From the NCBI RefSeq assembly GCF_050015995.1, contig NZ_JBNHEP010000047.1, positions 96,088 to 160,087 on the forward strand: DNA of 64,000 nt. Reading direction: 5' to 3'. A program made the position numbers and the translations under genes. This document shows positions 54,701 to 64,000 of this stretch, one piece after another (positions within the stretch are counted from its first letter, which is position 1; the number at the start of each line of letters is the position of its first letter). The notes below the pieces were generated by a model that saw only the letters and a program-made list of their open reading frames with translations, was not told the origin of the DNA and made no database searches. Origin of the DNA: Trichodesmium sp050015995 (GTDB taxonomy: Bacteria; Cyanobacteriota; Cyanobacteriia; Cyanobacteriales; Microcoleaceae).

Positions 54701-54782
54701 TGAACGCTAGGCTAATTTGCTGCAAATTCAGCCATTCTAAAAAATTGCGTGAACTGCTTATTTCCAAGGGAGTCTGAGTCAT
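51765..54782 (-). CDS. TIGR03032-TPR-SPINDLY O-GlcNAc transferase-like protein
   Basis: This 1005-residue frame is open throughout. Residues 1-335 match TIGR03032-type sequence (SLAFTTYQTNRLFLMG, DRCHLNGLAMRDGKVGYVSV, GLSMPHSPRYYQGKLWVLNS), probably a beta-propeller. About six TPRs follow (residues 360-560; DFAAAYNNLGTILQTQEQFT, HYTPALTNLAGIYQQEGNFE). The last 350 residues are the SPINDLY/GT41 catalytic domain (LGFISADFRTHVVGNLVQDL, QIQFLGYPNTMGADFVQYII, FCCFNRHDKIEPEAFAAW, YNAGSTGIAALWSGVPVLTR). It likely adds a sugar to Ser/Thr residues of proteins. It lies downstream of the giant surface-protein gene on the same strand, behind a strong terminator. The GNAT and GT2 domains of its paralogue are absent. 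Confidence 0.92.
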   Translation of the reverse strand: MTQTPLEISSSRNFLEWLNLQQISLAFTTYQTNRLFLMGIKPDGKLSTFERLFTRAMGLAATTDRLYVATRYQIWQFDNNLRQGEIYKHYDKVYVPRVGNTTGDLDIHDLAVDRDGNLVFVNTLYNCLATLSDTHSFKSIWQPKFISKLAAEDRCHLNGLAMRDGKVGYVSVVSQSDMTDGWRDNRRDGGCLIDVSSDEVVCNGLSMPHSPRYYQGKLWVLNSGRGEFGYVDPASGKFEAITFCPGYPRGLTFYDNYAVLGISKPRDKTFTGLDLDGLLTEKKINPRCGLLVINLQTGDIVHWVWFDGIITELYDIQVLPNVRCGMSLGFKTDEIAQMITFETTERQTIIEDNTRDAAQQHLAITKQLKQAGNIEGAITNLRQAITLKPDFAAAYNNLGTILQTQEQFTEAKQCYEKGLELNPNIAQAHSNLATIWQLEGNIEQAKRGLTQALQLNPHYTPALTNLAGIYQQEGNFEEAKKLLNQAIKQDPQNLAAQLKIVTILSEEGYLNRALAILNSLLKQHPENAEIYLKIAQIHEFRGEQDLAATAYEKVMALEPDNEIYGAFDSSNRLKLTDWSDYDQNLVKLDKLVKEALEKGKTSPIPPYILNSYPIDNALHLAVAKAQAASFQISIKDVKKECNFVHQKRTNPKINLGFISADFRTHVVGNLVQDLFSYFDRDKFTIYGYYSLNIEDENTERIRGGCDCWQNFYQVSAQDAATKIYQDEIDILIDLGGYTVYSRPDILALQPAPIQIQFLGYPNTMGADFVQYIIADKWLIPENLSEYYTEEILYLSQSYFSAPLKTSDTKFSKADFGFSEDTFVFCCFNRHDKIEPEAFAAWMTILEQVPNGILWLGDGVENVKQNLWQAAETYNIDQSRLVFAEKIDWSEYLARYQVTDLFLDTFIYNAGSTGIAALWSGVPVLTRAGKSNAGRIGASLCAAVGLEELICQTTEDYIQQAIDLAHNPQKLASLRQQLNTDKEQKPLFNLPRFVKELETVLQQLID

Positions 54783-54842
54783 AAGTCACTAAAACCTTTT
54801 TGATTCGATGCATTCTGATGATATGTCATTGGGATCATCAAA

Positions 54843-54888
54843 GAAAAAAAATTATGGACCTGTTTCCCCGGTTAGAGAGGAAACAGGT
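54843..54888 (-). terminator. Rho-independent terminator after the giant gene
   Basis: On the minus strand a perfect 10-bp stem, ACCTGTTTCC/GGAAACAGGT with a 11-nt loop, is followed by CCATAATTTTTTTTC with eight T in a row. It lies between the giant gene and the glycosyltransferase gene, so the latter probably needs its own promoter or readthrough. Confidence 0.85.
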
Positions 54889-54926
54889 TTGTTTCTCATG
54901 CCCAGCCGGAGACTGGGAACGAGAAA
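54889..54926. repeat. Dispersed hairpin repeat
   Basis: GTTTCTC and GAGAAA bracket an inner stem CCCAG/CTGGG around a GCCGGAGA loop. I recognise this as a hairpin common in cyanobacterial intergenic DNA. Confidence 0.6.
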
Positions 54927-54939
54927 TAGGGATGCTCGC

Positions 54940-57900
54940 TTACAGAACTTCAGTGAAGATGTCAGGGGTGATATTCTCAAATCCACCATTGCGGAGAATG
55001 GCAATATCCTCTCCATCCACGCTTAGGGTTGCCCCTTTGTTGCGGAACGGAGTGATGGTCAAATCATCCACGCTCAAGCCTCCGCTCAACTGAATGATAT
55101 CGCCATCCTTGATATCAAAATCACTAATTACATCAACGCCCTCATCCAGACGCAATACAAAGGTGTCGGCCCCTTTGCCACCCAAGTATGTGTCCTTACC
55201 TGCACCACCATCGAGCAAATCATCGCCCTTGTTGCCAACTAAGAGATCCTTGCCCGCACCGCCAAAGAGGCTATCATCGCCCTTGTTGCCAAACAGGCGA
55301 TCCTTACCTTCACCACCATCAAGCAAATCATCACCATTGTTGCCAACTAAGAGATCCTTACCCGCACCACCCAAGAGGGTGTCATCGCCTTGACCACCGA
55401 GGAGGTCATCGTTACCGCCTAGGCCGAAGATGGTGTCTGCTCCCTTCCCGGCCTTGATGCGATCGCGCCGATCGGTCCCAACTAAGATGTCATCTCCCTT
55501 AGTGGGTTGATCATCCCCAACCAGTGGATCGTTATCCTGAATTTCCAAGGTAATGCTCTGGCTGTCGGCGTCGATGGCGAAGCCTTCCGTAGCAGTTTCC
55601 AATGTGATGGTGAGGGTCTCTGTGTCCTCGGTGAGGGCATCATCCACGATGGAGATATCAAGAGTGGCCGTCGTTTCATTCGGTGCCACAATAAATTGAC
55701 CCCTGGTAGAGGTATCAATGGTAAAGTCGTCTCCTCCGGTGGCGGTTCCCTCGACGGTGAAGAATAGATTGAGGCCCTGGTTGGGGGCGGGGTCGCTCAA
55801 TTCGATGTCCACAGATATGGTGCCTGCGTCTTCGTTGAGGGTATCAATTGGGCTGGTGAGGCTGACGGTGCGATTTCCAATGGTATTGATGCCATCGCCC
55901 ACCAGTACCAGCTCTTGAGTTATCAGTTGGTTAAGTTCGGCAGCAGCTTCTGTTGGCGTCAGGGTTTCTGCCCCCAACTGTTGCGCCACTGCCGATACAT
56001 CCCCTTGGACCAGTCGTTTGACTGCATTAATAACGGGCAACGTTGATGCTGGGGTGGCATCGTCTGCACTCAGGGCATCTAGAGTGACTTCGTCTAGGTA
56101 CTCAATACTCTCAGTAACGATTTGCGCCATCCCGTCTAACTGGGCTTCACTCGCCGCCACGCCATTATTGGTAGCAAGACGTTCGAAGAAGACTGTCAGT
56201 TGTGCGTCATCGCTGATGTCGAAGGTGGTGCCCGCCTGCTCATTCTCCACCAAGAGTTCAGCTAGGGTAAAGAGCACCTGCTCCAAGTTGTTTTCGTTGA
56301 CGGGGACATCTGGGTCAGCCGCTTCCAAGCCATCCAAGAAGGAACGGGCCTGGTTAAACAAGGCTTGGGTGTTGATATGGGCGATGTAGACCTGTAAACC
56401 GGCCTCGGAGCCTTCACCGACCGCTGCCAGCGGGTCGAATTGGTCTAAATCGATGGCTAGGTCGATGGCCAGGTCGAGTCCCAATTGATTTTGAATCAGG
56501 GCGTCGGCGTCGTCTTGAGAAAGCCCTTGGTTAAAGACCGCTGCTTCCAGGGTTGTCAGGGGTGAGATGATACTGGCCCCTGCCAGCGCAATCAAGGTAC
56601 CCGCTGGTAGACCGCTAGAGCTATCGGTTCCCCCAATGGAGACGAGTTGCCCTTCGGTGAGATCGATTTGCCCGTTATTATTGAGGTCAAACCCAGCGGC
56701 TAGGGGCAGGACGAAGCGACCGTAGGCATCGGTGGAGGTGAAAGGTTCTCCCGCATCTAACAATTGGTTAAAGTTGCCATCGAAGAACACCGTCGAATCG
56801 AAAATATAGCTTCCCGATACTGAACCGCTGGTGTCCGAGCCATTCAGATAAACGGTGTTGGCTCGTCCACTATTGGAAGTATTGGCAAAAACAGCGTCTA
56901 ACGCGCCATCCCCATCCACATCTCCCAAAGAGACGCCAAAGCTTCGATTGCTACCTAAGGCATTGGTGGTGGAGCTGAAGTTGCCACTGCCGTCATTCAG
57001 GTACACCCGGTTGGCTTGATTATTATTGGCAAAGACCGTATCGATATCCCCGTCCCCATCCACATCTCCTAAGGAGACTTCTTCGCTCGCGTAACTGCCC
57101 AAGGCATTGGTGGTCGAACTGAAATTGCCACTGCCATCATTCAGGTACACGCGGTTGGCTTGATCATAATTGGCAAAGACCGCATCGATATCCCCGTCCC
57201 CATCCACATCGCCTAAGGAGACGCTAAAGCTATTATTACTGCCTAAGACATTGGTGGTCGAGCTGAAATTGCCACTGCCATCATTCAGGTACACGCGGTT
57301 GGCTTAATCATAATTGGCAAAGACCGCATCGAGATCGCCATCTCCATCTACATCGCCTAAGGAGATGTCAGCGCTACGGTAGCTGCCTAAAGCATCGGTG
57401 GTCGAGCTGAAATTGCCACTGCCATCATTCAGGTATACGCGGTTGGCTTGATTGACATTGGCGAAGACTGCATCTAAATCGCCATCCCCATCCACATCCC
57501 CTAAGGAGACGTCAGCGCTACGGTAGCTGCCTAAGGCATTGGTGGTCGAGCTGAAATTGCCACTGCCATCATTGAGATAGACGCGGTTGGCTTGATTCAA
57601 TTTAGCAATAACAGCGTCGAGATCGCCATCGCCATCTACATCCCCTAACGCTAGGTCTTCGCTCGGGGTATTCCCTAAGGCAGTGGTGGTCGAGCTGAAA
57701 TTGCCACTGCCATCATTGAGATATATCTGGTCATTTCCAATATTTGCAAAGACGGCATCAATATCCCCGTCCCCATCGATGTCCCCTAACTCTACGCCCA
57801 AGCTTCGATTACTACCTAACCCATTGGTGGTAGAGGTGAAACTACCTGCCCCGGCGGTGACTTCGGTGCGGAATTGCAATACTTGGGATGTGGCCGAGTC

Positions 57901-60900
57901 GCCCGCTGAACTTTCCACGCCTGAAGTTACCGTCACCTCGATCTCTTCTCCGGGTTGGAAATCAGCATTGGGATTGAGCGTAACGCTCTCTCCTGATGTA
58001 GTGACTACCGTATCGTTGCTGGGGGCAGTTTGGGAGGTGTTAACCACGATGGTGCTGGATGTCGCCGTATCTTCATTGATGTCATCACTAAAGGTAATGG
58101 CAATATCAGTATCGACGGCTGCGTCGTTGCTATTGGCCTCTGGATCAGTTGCCTCTACCACTATTGAGGAGGATTCAACCGCACCGATATCTATCGTGGT
58201 ATTGAAAATGCGATCAAACCCATCCCCTCGCTGGTCAAAGGCGAGTTCTGCAACGGTGGTCAGGGTATCGTCGGTGTCGCCGTCATTGTTGAGGTCAACG
58301 CCAAGGTCGGCTTCCACTAGGCTTAGGTCGGCGCTATTATCCCCGGCATCAATGGCAGGACTGCCGTCCGCGAGGGCGATCGTTTCAGTGGGGCCACCAT
58401 TATCGGAGAGGGTGGCATCGAGGATGTCGCTGAGGGCGACGCCATCCCCGAGGTTGCCATCGGAGGTGGCGACTAAATCGCTGCCGGTCAAGTCAGGGGT
58501 AAAGCCAATAAAGGCCGCATCATTGTCCTGGCTGCTGTCGCCCAAGAGATTATTGGCGTCTGCGTTAGTTGTCCCGAAGTTGGCGATTTCATTGCCCGCA
58601 GTCGCCGTGTTGCCGGCAACAATGGTATTGGTCAGACTGGTGGTGCCAAAGAAGGTGTAAACCCCGCCGCCATCACCAGCTGAGGAGTTGCCACTGATGG
58701 TGCTGTTGGTCAGGTTGGTGGTGCCAAACAAGGTGCCAATGCCACCGCCGTTTCCTGTGGCGGAGTTGCCGCTGACGGTGCTGTCGACCAGGGTGAGGGT
58801 GCCCGTACCGAAAATGCCGCCACCGTCGTCTGTGGCAGAGTTGCCACTGACGGTGCTGTCGCCCAGGGTGAGGGTGCCACTATCGTTGAAAATGCCTGCA
58901 CCGCTGTGGGCGGAGTTGCCACTGATGGTGCTGGAGGCGATCGCTAGAGATTCCTGATTGTAAATCCCACCTCTATCTCCAATAACCGTCCCGCCAGTGA
59001 TGGTTAGATTCGACAAGGAAACCGCGATCTCATTTGTGTCATCGCCATCATCCACATTAAGCACGCGGCTGTTGCCTTGGGCATCAATGGTGATATCCCC
59101 GACCCCATCACCGTCGATATCGCCGTCAATGGAGACGGATTCGGCGATCGCCAGCTCGCCATTCTCCAGGGAGATGGTGCCAGCGGCAAGACTAGAGTCA
59201 AAGGTAATCGTGCCCCCTGAATCGATCGCGTCTAACGCCTCCCGCAGACTGATGCCGTTGGTCAAAAGTCCATCATCTTCATCATCTAAGGTCGTGACCA
59301 CGATATTGGTTGACTCCGTAAGCTGGACTTCAAAGGCACCAATATCCGTTTGATCATCAACGACACGAGTCTCACCCCGTTGATCGGTCTCTAAGTCATC
59401 GGGATTGGTCCCCGCATTGATGGCGGGACTGTCATCCGCTAGGGCGATCGTCTGGGTGGGACCGCCATTATCCTGAAGACCTGTGGAGTCCAGAATGGCA
59501 TCCAGGGCAATGCCACCTGTGCCTAAGTTGCCATCAGAGGTAGCAACCAGATCGCTGCCAGTTAAGTCAGGGGTAAATCCATCAAAGGCTTCAGCCGTGG
59601 TTTGGCTACTGTCACCCAATAGATTATTTGCATCTGCATTAACGTTCGCTGTATTGGCAATCTCACTGCCGTTGGATGTGGCGGTATTGCCTGCTAGGAT
59701 CGTGTTGGTCAGGTTGGTGGTAGCCGTATCGTTATAAATGCCGCCACCACTGGTGGCAGAGTTGCCACTGATGGTACTGCTGGTCAAGCTGAGGGTCGAT
59801 AAAACGCCGTTGTAGATGCCGCCGCCATCGTCTGCTGCGGAGTTACCACTGACGGTGGTGTTCGTTAGGGTGGACGTAGTGTTCGACAAGGTGTGGATGC
59901 CGCCGCCATCGTCTGCTGCGGAGTTGCCACTCACGTTGGTGTTGGTCAGGTTGAGGGTGCCACCCAGGGTATAAATCCCGCCGCCAGTGTCGTCTGCGGA
60001 GTTGCCACTAACGGTACTGTCGGTCAGGCTGAGGGTGGCACCCACGCTGGTGATCGCGCCACCTTCGTCTGTTGCAGAGTTGCCACTGATGGTGCTGGAG
60101 GCGATCGCCAACGATTCCCGGTTGTAAATGCCACCTCCATCTTCAGACGAACTCCCGCCCGTAATGGTGAGACCCGATAAAGAGACATCCACTGCCGTTG
60201 AGTTGTCCCCATCATTGACATTGAACACCCGGCTATTGCTTTGGGCATCAATGGTAATGCTATTCTCCTCTGCATCAATGGTGACGGCTCGATCGATCGC
60301 CAGTTCACCGTTCTCCAAGCTGATGGTGCCATCGGTCAGACTAGAGTCAAAGGTAATGGTGCCACCGGAGGCGATCGCCCCTAACGCCTCGCGCAGACTG
60401 ATATCGTTGGACAAGATCCCATCATCTTCATCCTCTAATGTGGTGACGACAATGTTTGATAGAGTCGTCAGCTGGAGTTCAAACGCCCCAATATCTGCTT
60501 GACCATCCGCGACGCGATCTTCACCGGGCTGGTCGGTCTCTAAGTCCTCAGGATTGGTCCCGACATTGATGGCAGGACTGCCGTCTACCAGGGCATGGGT
60601 GAGGGTGGAGCCGCCATTATCTGCGAGGGTGGTATCCAGGATATCGGTCAATGCGGTGGCATCAGAATTCGTGGAGCCATCATCGGTGGTGCTCGTCGCA
60701 AGGATATCAGAGTTTCCAAGGGAGACCCCATCAAGCGCCTCGCTGTAGGTCAAGCCGCTGTGACCGAAGAGGTTATTGTCTGAAACGAGGCCAAAGCTAT
60801 TGAAAACTTCATCCCCTGAGCCAGAACCATCTCCATCCGAGTCCGCATCATTGCCGCTAATCAAGCTATTGGTGAGGGTCAACTCGCGACCATCGTTAAA

Positions 60901-62114
60901 GATGCCGCCCCCGTTGCTCGATGCGCTGTTGCCTGTAAAGGTGGTATTGGTAAAGCTGGCGACGGCATCACTGATATAAACCCCGCCGCCACGGGTTGCG
61001 GTGTTGCTGGAAATCGTAGAGTTGGTGACGGTTAAGTCCGTGCTTACAAGCTGAGTGTAAATCCCACCGCCGTCGGATGCGCTATTGCTAGAGAGGGTGG
61101 AGTTGACGATGGTTACCGTACCGGTACGAGCGTAGATTGCTCCCCCATCGGCGGATGTGGTATTACCGGATATCGTGGAGTCGATAATCGTTGTGGAGCC
61201 ATCATAGTTGTTAATGCCGCCCCCGTCATTGGATGCACTATTGCCAGAGATAACGGAATCGGTGATGGTCAATGTGCCGACGTTGAGAATACCGCTACCG
61301 CGAGCAGCACTATTGTCAGAAATGATGGCGTTGGAAATCTCTAACGCTTCACTATTAAAAATCCCACCGCCAAATCCGGCGCTACCACTCCCAGTAATGG
61401 TGATATTGGATAAGGAGACGGCTAGCTCGCTACTGCTGCCGTCATACACATTGAGGACTTGAGTCCCCCCCTGGCCATCAATAATGATATCGCCAATGCC
61501 ATCGCCATCGATATCGCCATTAATGCTGACCGCTCGATCAATATCCAGCGCACCTAAGGCAGAATCTAAGGCAATTGTTCCCGCTAAACCATCGGCAAAG
61601 GTAATGGTGCTACCGGAGGTGACCAACTGAAGGGCTTCTCGTAACGATAAATCGGTGGCATCAAAAACGCCATCATCCTCATCATCTAGAGTGGTGACCT
61701 CCAGGTCTAGCACAGTTTCGACCGCCCCAATATCTACAGTGGTGTCAAGAATGCGCTCGAACCCATCCCCGCGCTGATCAAATGCAAGCTCCGCAACGGT
61801 GGTCAGAGTATCGTCGGTGTCGCCATCGTCATTGAGGTCGATACCCAGGTCGGCTTCTACTAGGCTTAGGTCAGCACTATTATCCCCTGCATCTAGGGCC
61901 GGACTGTCAGCCACTAACTCATGGGTAAGGGTGGAGGCGCCAGGGCGGAGTCCAGAATGCCATCGCCAAACGCCAATCTTAACCCCGACTCAAAGCCATC
62001 GGATTGGGCAAACTGAGCGAACAGGGTTTGGGCTTGGGCGATCGCATCAGATAACAACAACGGGATGTCATTGAAGGGTGTATTAGTGTCGTTTTGCTGA
62101 TTAGAAATGGCCAT
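54940..62114 (-). pseudogene. Giant beta-helix/VCBS/Calx-beta/RTX surface protein, broken twice
   Basis: One coding region of about 2390 codons is cut by a frameshift near 61930 and by a TAA at 57301-57303, where neighbouring repeats have CAA (Gln). Order: N-terminus NTPFNDIPLLLSDAIAQAQT; four blocks starting with the CSLREA-like EVTTLDDEDDGVFDATDLSL, each followed by beta-helix repeats (TISGNSATDEGGAI); an SbsA-like Ig domain (ITFSDDINEDTATSSTIVVN); FG-GAP repeats (VSLGDVDGDGDIDAVFANYD); an EF-hand-like FDLNNNGQIDLTEG; a Calx-beta domain (FTVEGTATGGDDFTIDTSTR); RTX repeats (GGAGKDLLVGNNGDDLLDGG) and the C-terminal LSVDDLTITPFRNKGATLSV. It is probably a type I-secreted adhesin or sheath protein; as sequenced it is inactive or made in pieces. 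Confidence 0.85.
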
Positions 62115-62198
62115 AGTGGGTGTCTATTTTGATAAGGTTTAAAAAATGTCCTAACCACCTTCGCGGTTGCTATAATGCCTGATTAAATCTGACTAAAG
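62112..62198 (-). promoter_or_regulatory. Leader of the giant gene, duplicated at 35085
   Basis: About 85 bp upstream of the ATG are nearly identical to 35085-35172. The region has a hairpin CCGCGAAGGTGG and the stretch CATTATAGCAACCGC, where CATTATAG could be a -10-like element. A promoter role is inferred. Confidence 0.5.
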
Positions 62199-62329
62199 GT
62201 CATTTCAGTTATCAGTTATCAGTTATCAGTTATCAGCAGTACCTCCAGCTTAAGCCGGAGGCTTGAAATGGGAAATTTTCTTTCTTATCCCCTTGAAAGA
62301 GGAGGCTTGAGACCTTATTTCTTCGGTCA
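62199..62329. repeat. GTCATTTCAG repeat carrying TTATCAG heptamers, copy 2
   Basis: It begins GTCATTTCAG, holds four TTATCAG-type heptamers, GGCTTGAAAT and TATCCCC, and ends ACCTTATTTCTTCGGTCA. AGGT occurs on both sides (62197-62200 and 62329-62332). The paralogous sites at 42780 and 35165 read AAAGGTTAAGTC without it, giving empty sites. It replaces the end of the adjacent tail module. Confidence 0.8.
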
Positions 62330-62331
62330 GG

Positions 62332-62678
62332 TTAATCCCCTTGATATCGGTACCAAAGCCACCGTCTTGACTGCCGTCAAAAAATAATTCAGAGGCAAAA
62401 TCACCTCTGGTTACGATTCCAGTAGACGATGGGGCATAGCCGAAGATATCCTCATCACGTCCAGAAACACTAGGAACTCAGAAGTTACCGATGCTGGAGA
62501 AGAAGAGGTCACCCGCAGCATCAATACCGAAGGCATCTACATCTTCACTGGCAAGGCCTTGGCCCACATCACTTTTGTTGTTTGATTGGGAAGAGGTTGT
62601 TCTCTTTGGGTTGTTAATACTATTATCGCTTAAATTTTCGGCACAAACAATACATAAAAGTTCACTTTTATTCACCAA
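62332..62678 (-). pseudogene. Second copy of the surface-protein tail module, with TGA
   Basis: Same sequence as 42765-43133 with a few changes: EDVDAFGIDAAGDLFFSS, GNF, TGA, VPSVSGRDEDIFGYAPSSTG and FASELFFDGSQDGGFGTDIK. After GINLT the reading runs into the GTCATTTCAG repeat instead of its normal stop. It has no gene body upstream and is therefore a fragment. Confidence 0.72.
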
Positions 62679-63077
62679 AAAAACTCCTGAATAAAAGTGA
62701 ACTTAATGGTGAATAATTTCGAGTTAATCAGATATAAATCTAGTGATAATTCAGACTATGACTGAAAAGTAGCTATTTTTATAGATGTTAAATCAACTCA
62801 GGAAAATTCAGTTTTATTCAGGAAAGTTCACTTTTATTCAGTGGCTGAAAAAATCAACAGGGTGAATGTCCGATCAGGGTAAACCCATCTTATTTTGAAG
62901 TCCTGACAAGGCAAGAATTTTAGCTGTTTGAGTATTTATACTTATTGCTTCTATCAGCCTTAACGACAAAAGCTTCCAGAATTTAGATACGTTTGACCTG
63001 AATGTCCTATAGAAATAGCTTTATTAATTGAAACTAATACTAGCAGATATTTCCGTAATTTTATATAAAGATTTGGT
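62471..63077. repeat. Long direct duplicate of 42926-43532
   Basis: Second copy of the 607-bp identical segment; see 42926-43532. It continues as GGTAAAGATACTCAGTAGTT, the uninterrupted form of the sequence split at 43532/43786. Confidence 0.88.
62687..62841. repeat. 155-bp MITE with CTGAATAAAAGTGAAC ends, copy 2
   Basis: Perfect 16-bp inverted ends as in 43142-43296. It was copied as part of the long duplicate, so it is not an independent insertion. Confidence 0.75.
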
Positions 63078-63234
63078 AAAGATACTCAGTAGTTTGATGA
63101 AGTTTTGGTCAAGCTACAGTAAATTCGTCAAATTACCAAAAAATTGGGTTTAAAGCCTCGCCCATAAGCGGGCGACTTTTTAGTTGCTTTTTTTAATAGA
63201 TATGTTATCATACTGTTAGTTCAGATAAGAATTA
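63078..63234. other. Probable left end of an IS605-type element
   Basis: A GCCTCGCCCATAAGCGGGCGA foldback (63156-63176) followed by a T-rich tract precedes the tnpB remnant, as expected for the left end of an IS200/IS605-type element. Confidence 0.45.
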
Positions 63235-63964
63235 TGAAAGCTAGATTTAAGTATCGTATCTATCCAACACCAGGACAAAAATACCGAGAGCGCAAAGCTA
63301 TTTGGTTGTGTCCGTGTGGTTTGGAATGATAGCCTAGCTTTTTGTCAAGAAAAATATAGATCGGGAGAAAAGAAACCCACGAATTCTCAACTACAAAAAC
63401 AGTTTATCACTCAATCGAAAAATACTGAAGACAGAGAATGGTTATCAGAAGTTTCTGCTATACCATTGCAGCAATCATTGAATGATTTAAACCAGGCTTA
63501 TCAAAACTTTTTCAGTTCGACAAAAGGCAAGAGAAAAGGTAGACATATTTTACCTCCAGATTGCTTCGTTCCTCGCAACGCTCCGCGATTTAAAAGTAAA
63601 AAGTCAAAGCAAACTGCTAGATTTACATGCATGAGGGTTGAAAATTGGTCAACACAAAGTTTATTTAGCCAAGATAGGAAAGCTGAAAATAGTATGGTCA
63701 AGAAAGTTACCTGCTCCTCCATCATCAGTAACAGTAATCAAAGATGTAGGGGCGAATGGCCATTCGCCCCTACATAGATATTTCTTGAGTTTTGTAGTAG
63801 AAATACAACCAGAAACCTTACCTAAAACTGATAATTCAGTAGGTATAGATTTAGGCATTTCTACCTTTGCTACATTTAGCGATGGTACAAAGGTTGATGC
63901 ACCAAAACCACTCAAAAAACGAATTAATAAGTATAGAAAGTTAAGTAATATCAAGTCACATTAA
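63235..63964 (+). pseudogene. tnpB: IS200/IS605-type TnpB remnant
   Basis: It begins KARFKYRIYPTPGQKYR, then shifts frame near 63285 into AKLFGCVRVVWNDSLAFCQE, and shifts again near 63620 into KIGQHKVYLAKIGKLKIVWS. A 28-bp palindrome inserted after VTVIKD reads through in frame as VGANGHSPLH, and a short G+C-rich repeat (TTCGTTCCTCGCAACGCTCC, near 63566) interrupts the helical part. The RuvC Asp survives in VGIDLGISTFA, but the protein stops at KYRKLSNIKSH, before the rest of the RuvC core and zinc ribbon. It is a different copy from the remnant at 24-25 kb. Confidence 0.85.
63746..63773. repeat. 28-bp perfect palindrome inside tnpB
   Basis: The left arm GTAGGGGCGAATGG is followed by its exact reverse complement. 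It shares arm design and length with 3779-3806. Here it keeps the tnpB frame open, together with two or more flanking bases. Confidence 0.9.
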
Positions 63965-64000
63965 ATAACCTTAATATAGAGTAAGCAGAAAAGACAAGGA

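Noticed and set aside
55094..55457. Plus-strand frames rich in Ser and Pro or His opposite the RTX repeats
   Set aside because: These are antisense shadows of Asp/Gly-rich repeat codons and do not form known domains.
57683..58660. 325-codon plus-strand frame opposite the giant gene
   Set aside because: Low-complexity Ser/Val/Leu/Pro composition expected from antisense of repeat DNA; no start signal or domain.

Overview
The window looks like chromosomal DNA of a filamentous, non-heterocystous cyanobacterium of the Trichodesmium/Okeania/Oscillatoria kind. This is inferred from many GCGATCGC (HIP1) sites, a petL gene for the cytochrome b6f complex, a PEP-CTERM protein, STAND NTPases, WD40/kinase regulators, heptamer tandem repeats and a heavy load of small mobile DNA. 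Most of the window is A+T-rich. The block of surface-protein genes from about 35 to 62 kb is visibly richer in G+C.

Layout. 0.7-3.6 kb: a DJ-1/PfpI protein and an AGE-family epimerase. 4.1-10.3 kb: a partner-switching cluster (two STAS antagonists and two RsbW-like ATPases) around a glycogen debranching enzyme, ending in an LD-carboxypeptidase; the ATPase plus carboxypeptidase unit has been tandemly duplicated. 11.2-17.3 kb: a membrane Ser/Thr kinase, an ABC-class ATPase and a HEAT-repeat membrane protein. 18-20 kb: decayed genes (an unknown remnant, a methyltransferase, an SDR). 20.9-28.3 kb: a WD40 pseudokinase, a Uma2 nuclease, a dead TnpB and an NB-ARC/TPR protein. 28.7-34.3 kb: a PEP-CTERM protein, a secreted protein, petL divergent from aroB, a truncated NB-ARC protein, a lipoprotein and a decayed gene.

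34.6-63.1 kb is an island of large secreted-type proteins (VCBS/FG-GAP, beta-helix, Calx-beta and RTX repeats). Twice, such a gene lies beside a multidomain glycosyltransferase built of a TIGR03032-like N-terminus, TPRs and a SPINDLY-type O-GlcNAc transferase domain; one copy also carries GNAT and GT2 domains. A sulfotransferase lies between the two loci. I infer a surface-protein glycosylation and possibly sulfation module. Nearly every large gene here carries a nonsense codon or frameshift, and one holds a 100-N assembly gap. The island also contains an IS607-type element interrupted by an apparently complete group II intron, and an IS630-type element with long iterated ends followed by two related MITEs sharing TA sites.

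The most unusual general feature is the density of non-autonomous mobile repeats. I see about ten families, several with clear target duplications, empty sites in paralogous copies, or nesting. They include a TATCA-ended family with TTA/TAA target duplications, a 287-bp element with an 8-bp duplication, AGGACTTACGC palindromes, and 28-bp perfect palindromes, one of them inside a tnpB coding sequence. I saw no tRNA, rRNA or CRISPR array.
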